Of a stretch of DNA of 64,000 nt, positions 54,835 through 63,170 are shown in pieces. Source of the DNA: Bog-473 sp963756025 (lineage in GTDB: Bacteria > Actinomycetota > Acidimicrobiia > Acidimicrobiales > RAAP-2); the NCBI GenBank assembly GCA_963756025.1, contig CAVWMF010000007.1, positions 248,001 through 312,000 on the forward strand, written 5' to 3'. A program made the translations under genes and the position numbers. The notes under the pieces were generated by a model. It saw only the letters and a list, made by a program, of their open reading frames with translations. It was not told the DNA's origin and did not search any database. Position 1 is the stretch's first letter; each line of letters opens with the position of its first letter.

Positions 54835-55616
54835 CGCCGACCCCGCAATGGGCTGAGCGCTCCGCCATTGTGACCGGCGGCGCCGGTGGGCTGGGCGGCG
54901 CCACCGCGCGACATCTCGTGGGGCTTGGAGTTGGGGTCGCCGTTTTCGATCGCGACGGTGACCGGGCCGAACAACTCGCGGCCGAAATGGGTGCCCGTGC
55001 CATCGCTGTACGTGGCGACGTCAACGACGACGGGGATGTGTCCGGAGCGATCGGCGCCGCGCAATCGCTGGGCACGCTTTCGATCGTGGTCAATGTTGCC
55101 GGAGGTGGCGTCGGCCGGCCGACCCGCACCGTCGGCCGCGACGGGAGTCCACATGACATGTCGGCGTTCACCGAGACGATGGCCAAGAACACCTTCGGGA
55201 CATTCAATGTCACGCGACTTGCCGCGGCCGCCATGGCCCGGAATCAGCCGGACGGCGATGGTCAGCGTGGTGTGATCGTCAATACCGGTTCAATCGCCGC
55301 CTACGACGGGCAGGTGGGTCAAGTTCCCTACGCGGCAGCGAAGGCGGCCATTCTCGGGATGACCCTGCCGCTGGCCCGCGATCTCGCGGCTGTCGGAATC
55401 CGCGTGTGCGGGATCGCACCTGGCACCATGGGCACGGACATCATGCTGAACGCGTCTCCGGCGATCCTCGACCCGCTCCTCGCAACGATCATCTTTCCGA
55501 AGCGAGTCGGCCGGCCGGCCGAGTTCGCCCTCCTCGTCGAGTCGATCATCCGGAACCCCTACCTCAATGGCGAGAACATCCGGCTCGACGCCGCCCAGCG
55601 TTTTCCACCGAAATAG
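54831..55616 (+). CDS. Short-chain dehydrogenase (3-hydroxyacyl-CoA dehydrogenase type II-like)
   Basis: A 261-residue SDR. The nucleotide loop GGAGGLG follows SAIVT, and Asp in VFDRDGDRA marks NAD preference. VVNVAGGG replaces the NAG motif, Ser is in VNTGSIAAYDG, and Tyr-x3-Lys in YAAAKAAI. The GQVGQVPYAAAK and PLARDLAAVGIRVCGIAPG pattern recalls human HSD10-type 3-hydroxyacyl-CoA dehydrogenases, which oxidise 3-hydroxyacyl-CoAs or hydroxysteroids. Overlaps the preceding gene by ATGA and is followed by the acyl-CoA ligase 35 bp on. It probably oxidises the alcohol formed by the P450. Confidence 0.92.
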   Translation: MTPTPQWAERSAIVTGGAGGLGGATARHLVGLGVGVAVFDRDGDRAEQLAAEMGARAIAVRGDVNDDGDVSGAIGAAQSLGTLSIVVNVAGGGVGRPTRTVGRDGSPHDMSAFTETMAKNTFGTFNVTRLAAAAMARNQPDGDGQRGVIVNTGSIAAYDGQVGQVPYAAAKAAILGMTLPLARDLAAVGIRVCGIAPGTMGTDIMLNASPAILDPLLATIIFPKRVGRPAEFALLVESIIRNPYLNGENIRLDAAQRFPPK

Positions 55617-55651
55617 CCCTCGCGGCCGGAGGTGATCGGTCAACGCCGACA

Positions 55652-57250
55652 ATGGTTCCAGAGCAGGAAACGAGTATCGTCACGAGCGTGGAAGACCTGA
55701 ATCGTGGTGTGTTCCTGCCCGACCTTCTCGTGTGGGCCTTGCGACAAAACCCCCACCGCCCGGCGGTCTTCCTCGGCGAGGACGTGCTCTCAGCCGCGCA
55801 ACTGGGTGCGCAGATCAGCCGATATGCCCAGGTGTACGCCGCACAAGGCGTCGCTCAGGGGAGCGGTATCGCGATGTTGTCCATCAACCGGCCCGAAGTC
55901 CTCTACGCAATCGGTGCTTACATGGTTTCAGGGTGTCGGAACACCCCCTTGCACCCGCTCGGATCTTTGGACGACCACGCCTACGTCCTGGAAGATGCGG
56001 CCATCGAGACCCTGGTCTTCGACCCGAGCTTCGCCGAGCGGGCCGAGCAGCTACGCGAGCGGATACCGGGTTTGACGCGGTTGCTGTCGTTCGGATCCTC
56101 AACCGTAGGCCTCGATCTGTGCGCCCTCGCCGAGACCTTCGAGGCGTATCCGCTTGTCGCTCCTTCCGTCCAACCTGAAGAGATAGCAGCCCTGTCGTAT
56201 ACAGGCGGCACCACGGGGGCACCCAAGGGTGTGATGACCACCTACCGGGGCAGCAGCACCATGGCCCAGATCATGCTGGCCGAGTGGCAATGGCCCGACG
56301 AGTTGCGGCATCTCGTCTGCACACCGCTCAGTCACGCAGGGGCCTCCCTGGTCGTCCCCGTCCTGGTCCGAGGCGGATCAGTTGTCGTCCTGCCACGTTT
56401 CGACGCCGCAGCGGTCCTCGAGGCGATTGCGCGCTACCGCATCACGTCCGTGATGTTGGTGCCCTCTATGATCTATGCCCTTCTCGATCATCCGAACTTC
56501 GCCACAACGGATCTGTCCAGCCTTCAGACAGTGTTCTACGGCGCGTCGCCGATGTCGCCGGCAAGACTGCAAGAAGCCATTCGCAAGATGGGAGGTATCT
56601 TCTTCCAGTTCTACGGACAGACCGAAGCGCCGCAGACCGTCTGTGTGCTCCGCAAGGAGGAACACGACCCCGATGACCTCGCCCGCCTTGCAACGTGCGG
56701 CCGCCCGGTGCCATGGGTCCACGTCGCGCTGTTGGACGACGATGGCCAGGAGGTCGAAAAGGGCGAACCGGGGGAAATATGCGTGCGCGGGCAACTCGTC
56801 ATGAAGGGTTACCAGAACAAACCGGACGAGACCGCAGCGGCATTGCAACATGGCTGGCTCCACACTGGCGACGTCGCCCGCGAAGACGAGAACGGATTCC
56901 TCACGATCGTCGATAGGAAAAAGGACATGATCGTCAGCGGTGGTTTCAACATCTTCCCCCGGGAGATCGAAGACGTGCTTTCCTCGCATCCTGCGGTGTC
57001 GTCGGTCGCCGTGATCGGCGTGCCCGACGACACGTGGGGCGAAGCGGTCAAGGCCGTGGTTGTCCTACGGAACGGCATGGTCGTGGCACCAGAGGAGCTG
57101 ATGACCCTTGTCAAACAACGCAAAGGCTCGCACTATGCGCCGAAGTCGGTCGACTTCACCCACCTGATCCCACTCACGGCAGTCGGCAAGCCTGACAAGA
57201 AGGCGTTACGAGCCCGCTACTGGTCAGGCGCCGACCGCCAAGTTGGCTGA
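55652..57250 (+). CDS. Acyl-CoA ligase (AMP-forming)
   Basis: A 532-residue ANL-superfamily ligase. The P-loop-like motif YTGGTTGAPKGV is at about residues 187-198, the adenine segment FYGQTEAPQ follows, then GWLHTGDVA, the hinge IVDRKKDMIVSGGFN and the catalytic Lys in LTAVGKPDKKALR. The substrate may be a fatty, aromatic or terpenoid acid. The ATG at 55652 lacks a well-spaced ribosome site (ggaggtgat is 17 bp away); a GTG at 55688 is an alternative start. It completes the P450-unknown-SDR-ligase group. Confidence 0.93.
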   Translation: MVPEQETSIVTSVEDLNRGVFLPDLLVWALRQNPHRPAVFLGEDVLSAAQLGAQISRYAQVYAAQGVAQGSGIAMLSINRPEVLYAIGAYMVSGCRNTPLHPLGSLDDHAYVLEDAAIETLVFDPSFAERAEQLRERIPGLTRLLSFGSSTVGLDLCALAETFEAYPLVAPSVQPEEIAALSYTGGTTGAPKGVMTTYRGSSTMAQIMLAEWQWPDELRHLVCTPLSHAGASLVVPVLVRGGSVVVLPRFDAAAVLEAIARYRITSVMLVPSMIYALLDHPNFATTDLSSLQTVFYGASPMSPARLQEAIRKMGGIFFQFYGQTEAPQTVCVLRKEEHDPDDLARLATCGRPVPWVHVALLDDDGQEVEKGEPGEICVRGQLVMKGYQNKPDETAAALQHGWLHTGDVAREDENGFLTIVDRKKDMIVSGGFNIFPREIEDVLSSHPAVSSVAVIGVPDDTWGEAVKAVVVLRNGMVVAPEELMTLVKQRKGSHYAPKSVDFTHLIPLTAVGKPDKKALRARYWSGADRQVG

Positions 57251-57305
57251 ACGGCCCCCGATGACGGGAGGGACTCTGCCGGACGGCCCCCGGGCAATTG
57301 ACCCT

Positions 57306-57331
57306 GATAGCGCGTTCAGTAACCCGCTATC
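57306..57331. promoter_or_regulatory. Perfect 7-bp inverted repeat, candidate operator
   Basis: GATAGCG (57306-57312) and CGCTATC (57325-57331) are perfect inverted copies with a 12-bp spacer, 33 bp before the start of the DUF7065-like gene. The spacing of about two helical turns centre to centre fits a dimeric repressor that would block the promoter of the DUF7065-kinase-LLM operon. Confidence 0.45.
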
Positions 57332-57364
57332 CTCCGCTGTGATTCCGTCGGATGAGGAGGACGT

Positions 57365-58531
57365 ATGGCGATAAAGGACATCGGTGCGCTGCTGGGTGCC
57401 GACGAGGGTCTGAACCATCAGGTCGTCGACACATTTGCCACCCTGCCCGAATCCGACATGGCGTGGACCGAGAAGATCTGGACCTCGATCGCCCGGATCG
57501 ACGGCAGCATGCAGATCGGCTTCGGTCTCGGGAAATACCAAAACAGGGGCATCCTCGATGGATTCGGCGGTATCTCACGTGGTCGCGAGCAATGGACGGT
57601 TCGGGGCAGTCGCGAGCTCCGCTCCGCCCCCGAGCACACAGGCGTCGGCCCTCTGCACTACGAGGTCATCAACCCGCTGAACCGGGTTCGCGTCCGCTTG
57701 GAAGAGAACGACGTATTGCCCATTTCGTTCGATGTAGAGATCGCCGGCGTCACGCCGCCGTTCTTCGAAGACCGGAACCTGGTGCGGAACCGCCAGAGTC
57801 AACGTATCGACATCAACGTGATCCGCTACCACCAGGGTGGATGGGCCTCGGGGACCGTGACCGTCGACGGGAAGACACACGAAGTGCGACCCGATGAATG
57901 GTTCGGTTTCCGCGACCACTCGTGGGGCGTCCGTCACGGCATCGGTCTCCCGTCGACCGACCTGATCCAGGGCCCACCCGTGGTCGCTCATTCGACCGTC
58001 CGCAATGGAATGAAATGGACGCCGTCGTTCTTCAAGCGCCCGGATGACAGCTACTACGAGACAGCGGTGTTCCTGGCCGAAGGCGAATGGGGATACGCCT
58101 CGGGCTATATCAATGGGTCCGACGGGAACCAGGATCGCGTCCGTTCCATCGAACCGCAGATCCGCTACGACCCGCGCACGCGTTTCGTCCGGGGCGGTGA
58201 GCTACACCTGACGATGGACTCCGGCGAGAAGCGGGTCATCGAGGTCGAGACGCTCGGAGATTCCGGTTTCTTTCTGAAAACTGCCGGCTACGGCCAGTGG
58301 AAGGGCCATGTCCACGGCACGTGGAAGGGCGCACTGCACCTCGACGGCGAGTACATCCCCGACTGTTGGGATGATGAGCACTTGCGGAGCTTGGGCCAGT
58401 TTCGGGACACCCCGATTCGTGTCCGGGAGGGCGACGCCGTCGGCTACGGAATAATGGAGAGCATTCTTCGCGGCGTGTGGCCGGAGCTTGGGCTGGGAGC
58501 TGAATCCGACCACGATGTCCGATACTCGTGA
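57365..58531 (+). CDS. DUF7064/DUF7065-like protein of unknown function
   Basis: A 388-residue cytoplasmic protein; gaggagg lies 4 bp before the ATG. The motif EWFGFRDHSWGVRHG (about residues 179-193) is what I associate with the DUF7065 group, and TAGYGQWKGHVHGTWKG near residue 310 is a second conserved aromatic/His patch. The fold is probably beta-rich. No reaction is known to me. It is related in layout to the protein at 10086-11123. It overlaps the kinase gene by 17 bp, and that gene overlaps an LLM oxidoreductase, so all three likely act on one substrate. Confidence 0.7.
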   Translation: MAIKDIGALLGADEGLNHQVVDTFATLPESDMAWTEKIWTSIARIDGSMQIGFGLGKYQNRGILDGFGGISRGREQWTVRGSRELRSAPEHTGVGPLHYEVINPLNRVRVRLEENDVLPISFDVEIAGVTPPFFEDRNLVRNRQSQRIDINVIRYHQGGWASGTVTVDGKTHEVRPDEWFGFRDHSWGVRHGIGLPSTDLIQGPPVVAHSTVRNGMKWTPSFFKRPDDSYYETAVFLAEGEWGYASGYINGSDGNQDRVRSIEPQIRYDPRTRFVRGGELHLTMDSGEKRVIEVETLGDSGFFLKTAGYGQWKGHVHGTWKGALHLDGEYIPDCWDDEHLRSLGQFRDTPIRVREGDAVGYGIMESILRGVWPELGLGAESDHDVRYS

Positions 58532-59660
58532 GCAGGCATCAGTTGAGCCTGGAGACCGAATGCCGGCGCTGACCGAAGGTGAGGTTGCTTCTCGGCTCAC
58601 CGCCTGGTTCGAAGGCCAGCTCGGCGAGGCCGACGACGTCAGCATCGACGGCCTGAGCCATGTGAATTTCGGCCATTCGGCGGAGATGTTGCTCCTCACG
58701 GTCGCCTGGCGGACGAACGGGTGCGACGAGCATCGTGACGTCGTCGTTAGAATCCGACCACCAGAACCCGGGCTGCTCGAGCCCTATGACCTGCGGCGCC
58801 AGTTCGACATCCTGCGGGCTCTCGAAACCACTCCGGTCCGAGCTCCACGAGCCCTGTGGATCGACGAAGAAGGCGTCGTCTTCGGACGCCCGTTCTACGT
58901 GATGGAGCGCCTGGACGGCACCGTCTACGAGCGCGAGATCCCGGCTGAGCTCGCCGATTCCCCGGAGCGGATCCACCAGATGTCCGAACGGGTGATCGAA
59001 CAGATTGCGGCGATCCACGCTGTCGATCTGCAGGTGACCGGACTTGACGCGCTGGGCGACGGTCATGATTTCCTGGACCGCGAACTCGACCACTGGGGAG
59101 GGGAGATCCATCGAGTTCAACGCGGCCCCCTCCCGGCCCTCGAGCGGCTCCTCGGGTCCTTGCGCGCGCAACGCCCTGAACCTTCTCCCCGCAGCACGCT
59201 TGTCCACGGCGACACGAAGGGGGGCAACTTCGCCTTCATCGATGACGACGTCAGTGGCGTGTTCGATTGGGAGATGGCGAACATCGGCGATCCCATGACG
59301 GACATCGGCTGGCTGGAAGTGACATGGAAAATGACCAAGCCGTTCTCCGCGTTGTCACATTCGGATATCGACCGCCTTCTGGCGCGCTACGAGCAACTCA
59401 CGGGAATCGTCGTCCACGACCGGCCATGGCACCGCGCTCTCCAGGCTCTCAAAATGGCCGTGATCATGCTGGTCGGCGCCATGCACTTCGATGCCGGATT
59501 CAACGATGACCTGCGGTTGGCTGCAATGGGTTCGCTCGTGCCCTTCGTCACCGATATCGGACTGCGCGACCTTGGCGTCGAAGAACAACTCGAGCCGGGA
59601 CCCGTAGAGGCCCGTCAAGAACGCGTCGAGCAAGTGCGGCAGCAGGCGACGGCACCATGA
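58515..59660 (+). CDS. APH/choline-kinase-like phosphotransferase
   Basis: A 381-residue kinase-fold protein from ATG 58515, inside the end of the preceding gene. The Lys/Arg lobe includes VVVRIRPPEPG, the catalytic loop is LVHGDTKGGNFAF, and the metal Asp is in GVFDWEMANIGDP. GRPFYVMERLDGTVYE is typical of the acyl-CoA-dehydrogenase-associated kinase branch (ACAD10/11-like), of which some members phosphorylate hydroxyacyl-CoAs. Overlap with both neighbours implies coupled translation. It is the clearest catabolic-type kinase of the three in the window, being intact and embedded in an oxidoreductase operon. Confidence 0.9.
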   Translation: MSDTREQASVEPGDRMPALTEGEVASRLTAWFEGQLGEADDVSIDGLSHVNFGHSAEMLLLTVAWRTNGCDEHRDVVVRIRPPEPGLLEPYDLRRQFDILRALETTPVRAPRALWIDEEGVVFGRPFYVMERLDGTVYEREIPAELADSPERIHQMSERVIEQIAAIHAVDLQVTGLDALGDGHDFLDRELDHWGGEIHRVQRGPLPALERLLGSLRAQRPEPSPRSTLVHGDTKGGNFAFIDDDVSGVFDWEMANIGDPMTDIGWLEVTWKMTKPFSALSHSDIDRLLARYEQLTGIVVHDRPWHRALQALKMAVIMLVGAMHFDAGFNDDLRLAAMGSLVPFVTDIGLRDLGVEEQLEPGPVEARQERVEQVRQQATAP

Positions 59661-60844
59661 CCCCTCACCTGCGATTTGGCATATTCCACTCGCCGTACCA
59701 TCCGCCAGGCGTCAATCCGGCCCTCCAGCTCCGACGCGACCTCGAGTTGGTCACTTTGGTCGAAGACCTGGGCTTCGACGAGATGTGGTTCGGCGAGCAC
59801 CACTCCGGCGGCTACGAGATCATCGGTGCGCCGGAGATCTTTATGGCCGTCGCCGCGGAACGCACCAAACGGATCAAGCTGGGGACGGGGGTCATCTCCC
59901 TCCCCTACCACCATCCCTTCATGGTCGCGGAGCGGATACTCATGCTCGATCACCTGACCGGCGGCCGATGCATGTTCGGCTTCGGTCCTGGGGCGCTGAC
60001 CAGCGACATGCGCATGATGGGCCTTGACCCGGTTGTGGTCCGGTCGAGGCTCGAGGAGGCCCTGGAGGCGGTAGTAGCTCTCCTTACCTCGGACGAGCCG
60101 GTGACGCGGGAGACAGAGTGGTTCACCCTCAAGGAGGCACGAACCAACCTGCGGCCCTTGACGCGCCCGCACCCGGAGCTTGCCGTCGCCTCGATCAGGT
60201 CGCCCAGCGGGCCACGGCTCGCGGGGCGCTTCGGCGCGTCGTTGCTCTCACTGGCTGCAACCCAGTCTGCGGGGTTCGAGTTCCTCGGTCAGACATGGAA
60301 GCTCGCGGAAGAGCGTGCAGCCCTGTTCGGCAATGTTATCGACCGAAAAGATTGGCGGGTCGTCGGAGCGGCCCACTTGGCAAGTGATGCAAGGTCGGCA
60401 GTCGATGATTCACGTTTTGGCTTGGCCCATTTCATGAGATTCGCAGCTGCCGCCTCGTTCTTCGAGGCGCCGGACGTCGACGTGGAGGTCACCCTGGCGT
60501 CCACTGATCATGAGACCCTCGTTCAGGGCATCAATGACGGTGGCGCCATGGTCATCGGACCGCCCGAACTGGCGATAGCCCAGATCGAACGCCTCTACGA
60601 GGAGTCAGGGGGTTTCGGCACCTTCCTCATGCCCATCTGGGAGCTGGCCGAGCACTCGAAGGTCATGCGGTCCTTGGAACTCTTTGCCGAACATGTAATT
60701 CCACACTTCCAAGGAAGCGCCGATCGCCAGAAGGCCAACTGGGATGCATTCTTCACGCAACGCAACGACAATCGCGTTGCATTCCGAGGCGCCCAGGATG
60801 CGATGATCGCCCGGCATCAAGCCGAAGAGCAAGACCGCCGCTGA
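59657..60844 (+). CDS. LLM-class flavin-dependent monooxygenase (limonene monooxygenase-like)
   Basis: A 395-residue luciferase-family protein. RFGIFHSPYHPPG, DEMWFGEHHSGGYEII and TGVISLPYHHPF match the two-component FMNH2-dependent monooxygenases grouped with bacterial luciferase alpha and limonene 1,2-monooxygenase. GGRCMFGFGPGAL holds the flavin-phosphate loop. It probably inserts oxygen into an alkene or ketone of a cyclic substrate. It needs a flavin reductase, which is not in the window. The ATG overlaps the kinase stop as ATGA. Its stop is 45 bp from the convergent SDR gene. Confidence 0.9.
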   Translation: MTPHLRFGIFHSPYHPPGVNPALQLRRDLELVTLVEDLGFDEMWFGEHHSGGYEIIGAPEIFMAVAAERTKRIKLGTGVISLPYHHPFMVAERILMLDHLTGGRCMFGFGPGALTSDMRMMGLDPVVVRSRLEEALEAVVALLTSDEPVTRETEWFTLKEARTNLRPLTRPHPELAVASIRSPSGPRLAGRFGASLLSLAATQSAGFEFLGQTWKLAEERAALFGNVIDRKDWRVVGAAHLASDARSAVDDSRFGLAHFMRFAAAASFFEAPDVDVEVTLASTDHETLVQGINDGGAMVIGPPELAIAQIERLYEESGGFGTFLMPIWELAEHSKVMRSLELFAEHVIPHFQGSADRQKANWDAFFTQRNDNRVAFRGAQDAMIARHQAEEQDRR

Positions 60845-60889
60845 TCTAACGCGGCACCACGACTCCCGCGCCCTTGCGGATCAGGCCAC

Positions 60890-61771
60890 TCAGCGGTCGG
60901 GGTCCCGGCGGCCGAGCGCCACCTCTCGACCCCCGATACGCGGCTCGACCATCGTCGACCAATCAGGCCCTCGGCGTAGGCTCAGACCACCGTCGACATT
61001 GATGACCTGACCAGTCATGCGACGAGCGCGACGAGAAAGCAGGAAGCTGACGAGCTGTGCAACGTCATCGACATCGGAGCCGTCGCCCAGAGGTGTATTC
61101 AGGTCGTAACTCTGGTAGACGGGTGACTCAGGGCCGACAAACGCCATGCTGTCGGTGAATGTCAACCCGGGCCTGACGGCGTTGAACCGAATGTTGGCTT
61201 CGCCATACTCGTCGGCCGCGTTGCGCACGAGCTCCTCCACTGCGGCCTTCGACACAGGGTAGGCCCCGAAGAATGGGTGCGTCACGTGTCCCGCTATCGA
61301 CGAGATGGCCACAAATGAGCCGCCACCATCCCTGCGGGCGAAGATCGGGACCGCATACTTGGTCAGTAGCAACGTTCCGATCACGTTGAGTTTGAGGACT
61401 CGTTCGTACTGCTCGACATCCTGTAGGTGCATCGGAAGAAGAGCGCCCCCGCCGCCGGCGTTGGCCACGAGCCCGTCCAAACCGCCCTTCCAAGAAACGG
61501 CTGCCGTCAGCAGCGCCTCCACGTCGGATTCGTCGGTCACGTCGGCCCGCTGCCAACGGACGGCTTCGCGGCCCGCTGCAGCGTTGATCTCCTCCGCGGT
61601 AGACCGCAATGTATCTTCCGTCCGGCCGCAGATCGTGACCCAGCCGCCCTCGAGGGCGATGCGCAGCGCGATGCCGGCACCGATCCCCGTGCCGCCTCCG
61701 GTAACGAGAATCGACAAACCCTCGAGCTCACCCACGCCCGCCGTTGTTGGCGTTTCGTCGCCGACTACCAC
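60890..61771 (-). CDS. Short-chain dehydrogenase/reductase
   Basis: About 293 residues. The cofactor loop GGGTGIGAG follows LSILVT; Arg in TICGRTEDT suggests NADP. The NAG motif is VANAGGGGA, Ser is in VAISSIAGHV, and Tyr-x3-Lys is in AYPVSKAA. The end INVDGGLSLRRGPD is the standard SDR C-terminus. No ATG is present near the start. I used GTG 61771, preceded by aaggg; GTG 61735, closer to the first strand, is equally possible. It diverges from a TetR gene by about 145 bp and may be controlled by it. Confidence 0.9.
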   Translation of the reverse strand: MVVGDETPTTAGVGELEGLSILVTGGGTGIGAGIALRIALEGGWVTICGRTEDTLRSTAEEINAAAGREAVRWQRADVTDESDVEALLTAAVSWKGGLDGLVANAGGGGALLPMHLQDVEQYERVLKLNVIGTLLLTKYAVPIFARRDGGGSFVAISSIAGHVTHPFFGAYPVSKAAVEELVRNAADEYGEANIRFNAVRPGLTFTDSMAFVGPESPVYQSYDLNTPLGDGSDVDDVAQLVSFLLSRRARRMTGQVINVDGGLSLRRGPDWSTMVEPRIGGREVALGRRDPDR

Positions 61772-61881
61772 TGTGCGGCCCTTTGGCGACAATCGTTCGT
61801 GGGCGTGCGCGGCATTGACATATAACGCCTACCGGGTGCCATTGCTCTCCCTTCAAATCCGCCAAGAAGAAACTGCATAGT

Positions 61882-61910
61882 TAAGGCTACCTCTCCTTAG
61901 GTGCCATAAT
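61882..61910 (+). promoter_or_regulatory. Inverted repeat and -10 box before a TetR gene
   Basis: TAAGG (61882-61886) and CCTTA (61895-61899) are inverted copies around an 8-bp spacer. CATAAT at 61905-61910 lies 6 bp before the GTG start at 61917, so it would act as a -10 box for a leaderless mRNA. The repeat then sits over the promoter core, the usual place for TetR autorepression, between the divergent SDR and TetR genes. Confidence 0.45.
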
Positions 61911-61916
61911 ATTGCG

Positions 61917-62621
61917 GTGCAGCAGCCCGTACGGATGCCCAATGCGAGTCGGCGCAACCACGACGGGGCGCAATCCGTCCCGGTCGAAAAGCGTCGCGGT
62001 ACGGGCAGGACAGTTCGCGGTCGCCAATCACGACAGCAGCTCATTGACGCCGCCCGGATCGTCTTTGAACGGGATGGATTCCTGCGTGCGCGCATCGCCG
62101 ACATCTGTGATGAGGCGGGAATGTCGCATGGAAGCTTCTACACGTACTTTGTCTCGAAGGAGGAGATCTTTCAGGAGCTGGTTGACTCTATTGAAATAGA
62201 TCTCCTGCGAATCGATCCGATAGCCGAGGATGCGGAGCCCATTGACCGCATCAGGTCCGCCAACCGTCACTATCTGGAGACCTATCGCAACAATGCGGCG
62301 ATCCTCCGGGTCATTCAGCAGGTCGCCACGTTCGATGAAGAGGTTCGGCAGACGAGAATCCGACATCAAGACGCTCTGGCACATGCCATCGAGCGTCGCA
62401 CGAGGGAGTATCAAGATCGCGGGCTGGCGGACAATAAGATCGACGCCTGGTTCGCCGCCAATGCGCTGGGCGGAATGGTCGCGTTCGTGTCAGATCAAAT
62501 CGTGTCGCGAGACGCACCTGTCGAGATCGACTTCGTCGTGACCCAACTCACCCTTTTGTGGGCCAACGCCATCGGATTGAGCGGCGATGCGCCACCTGCG
62601 GCCGAGGCGCCCCGGAGCTGA
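61917..62621 (+). CDS. TetR-family transcriptional regulator
   Basis: A 234-residue TetR protein. A basic N-terminal tail (RRGTGRTVRGRQSRQ) precedes the helix-turn-helix at about residues 40-85: LIDAARIVFERDGFLRARI, then ICDEAGMSHGSFYTYFVSK, a near-consensus recognition helix. The C-terminal domain is helical with EIDFVVTQLTLLWANAIGL. GTG 61917 is likely the first base of a leaderless transcript; ATG 61935 is an alternative start. It diverges from the SDR gene, the most probable target. Its stop is 1 bp from the convergent SnoaL-like gene. Confidence 0.92.
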   Translation: MQQPVRMPNASRRNHDGAQSVPVEKRRGTGRTVRGRQSRQQLIDAARIVFERDGFLRARIADICDEAGMSHGSFYTYFVSKEEIFQELVDSIEIDLLRIDPIAEDAEPIDRIRSANRHYLETYRNNAAILRVIQQVATFDEEVRQTRIRHQDALAHAIERRTREYQDRGLADNKIDAWFAANALGGMVAFVSDQIVSRDAPVEIDFVVTQLTLLWANAIGLSGDAPPAAEAPRS

Positions 62622-62622
62622 T

Positions 62623-63045
62623 TCAGGATCCCGACGCTGACCGGCGTGGGGGACGGTCTCGGAGCACACCGTCGGATCCGATGAACTGGCAAGTCCGCTT
62701 CGCGATCAGCCATCCTTCGTCAGTGGTCCTCACGAGATCGTCGGAGTAGACCGCGAGGCGGAGCTCTTGCGTGTCAGCTTGGACGAAGAGAAGATTCTGG
62801 CGCGTCACCGCTCGATCCCCGTGCAGCTCGATTTCGGGAGGGCCGCCGAGGTGCAACCCACGGGGGGCCGCATCCATCATGTCCCTCAGTCCCTCGCGCC
62901 CTTCGAACGCCCGCCCGTACACGACGTAAAGAGCATCTGGCGTGAAGAGGGAAACCCACCCCTCGATGTCGTGGTGGTCCAACGTCAAACAGTAGCGAGC
63001 AAGCAAATTTACTATCTCGGTCCTGTCGTCCGTGGCGTCCATCAT
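62623..63045 (-). CDS. SnoaL-like (NTF2-fold) protein
   Basis: About 140 residues. The SnoaL_4 type pattern is clear: EIVNLLARYCLTLDHHDIEGW, LFTPDALYVVYGRAFEGREG, then strands GDRAVTRQNLLFV and the C-terminal GWLIAKRTCQFI. The fold makes a cone-shaped pocket used by isomerases, cyclases, dehydratases and ring-hydroxylating dioxygenase beta-like proteins. Function here is unknown. The two adjacent ATGs (63045, 63042) both follow aggagag. It lies downstream of the third binding protein, separated by a hairpin. Confidence 0.88.
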   Translation of the reverse strand: MMDATDDRTEIVNLLARYCLTLDHHDIEGWVSLFTPDALYVVYGRAFEGREGLRDMMDAAPRGLHLGGPPEIELHGDRAVTRQNLLFVQADTQELRLAVYSDDLVRTTDEGWLIAKRTCQFIGSDGVLRDRPPRRSASGS

Positions 63046-63074
63046 CTCTCCTGTCTTGTGGTGCGAACGCAAGA

Positions 63075-63114
63075 GGACCGAGCCTGCTCCGCTCTCACGA
63101 AGCAGGCCCGGTCC
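63075..63114 (-). terminator. Long hairpin between binding-protein and SnoaL-like genes
   Basis: GGACCGAGCCTGCT (63075-63088) pairs with AGCAGGCCCGGTCC (63101-63114) with one mismatch in 14, around a 12-nt loop. It lies 57 bp after the binding-protein stop on the minus strand and before the SnoaL-like start. There is no strong T-tract, so it may be an intrinsic terminator of the GC-rich actinobacterial kind. Confidence 0.55.
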
Positions 63115-63170
63115 CTCATTGCGACAACGTTTCGTCGTTGAGTGGCTTCAGGCCTGGCAAAGACCCCTCA

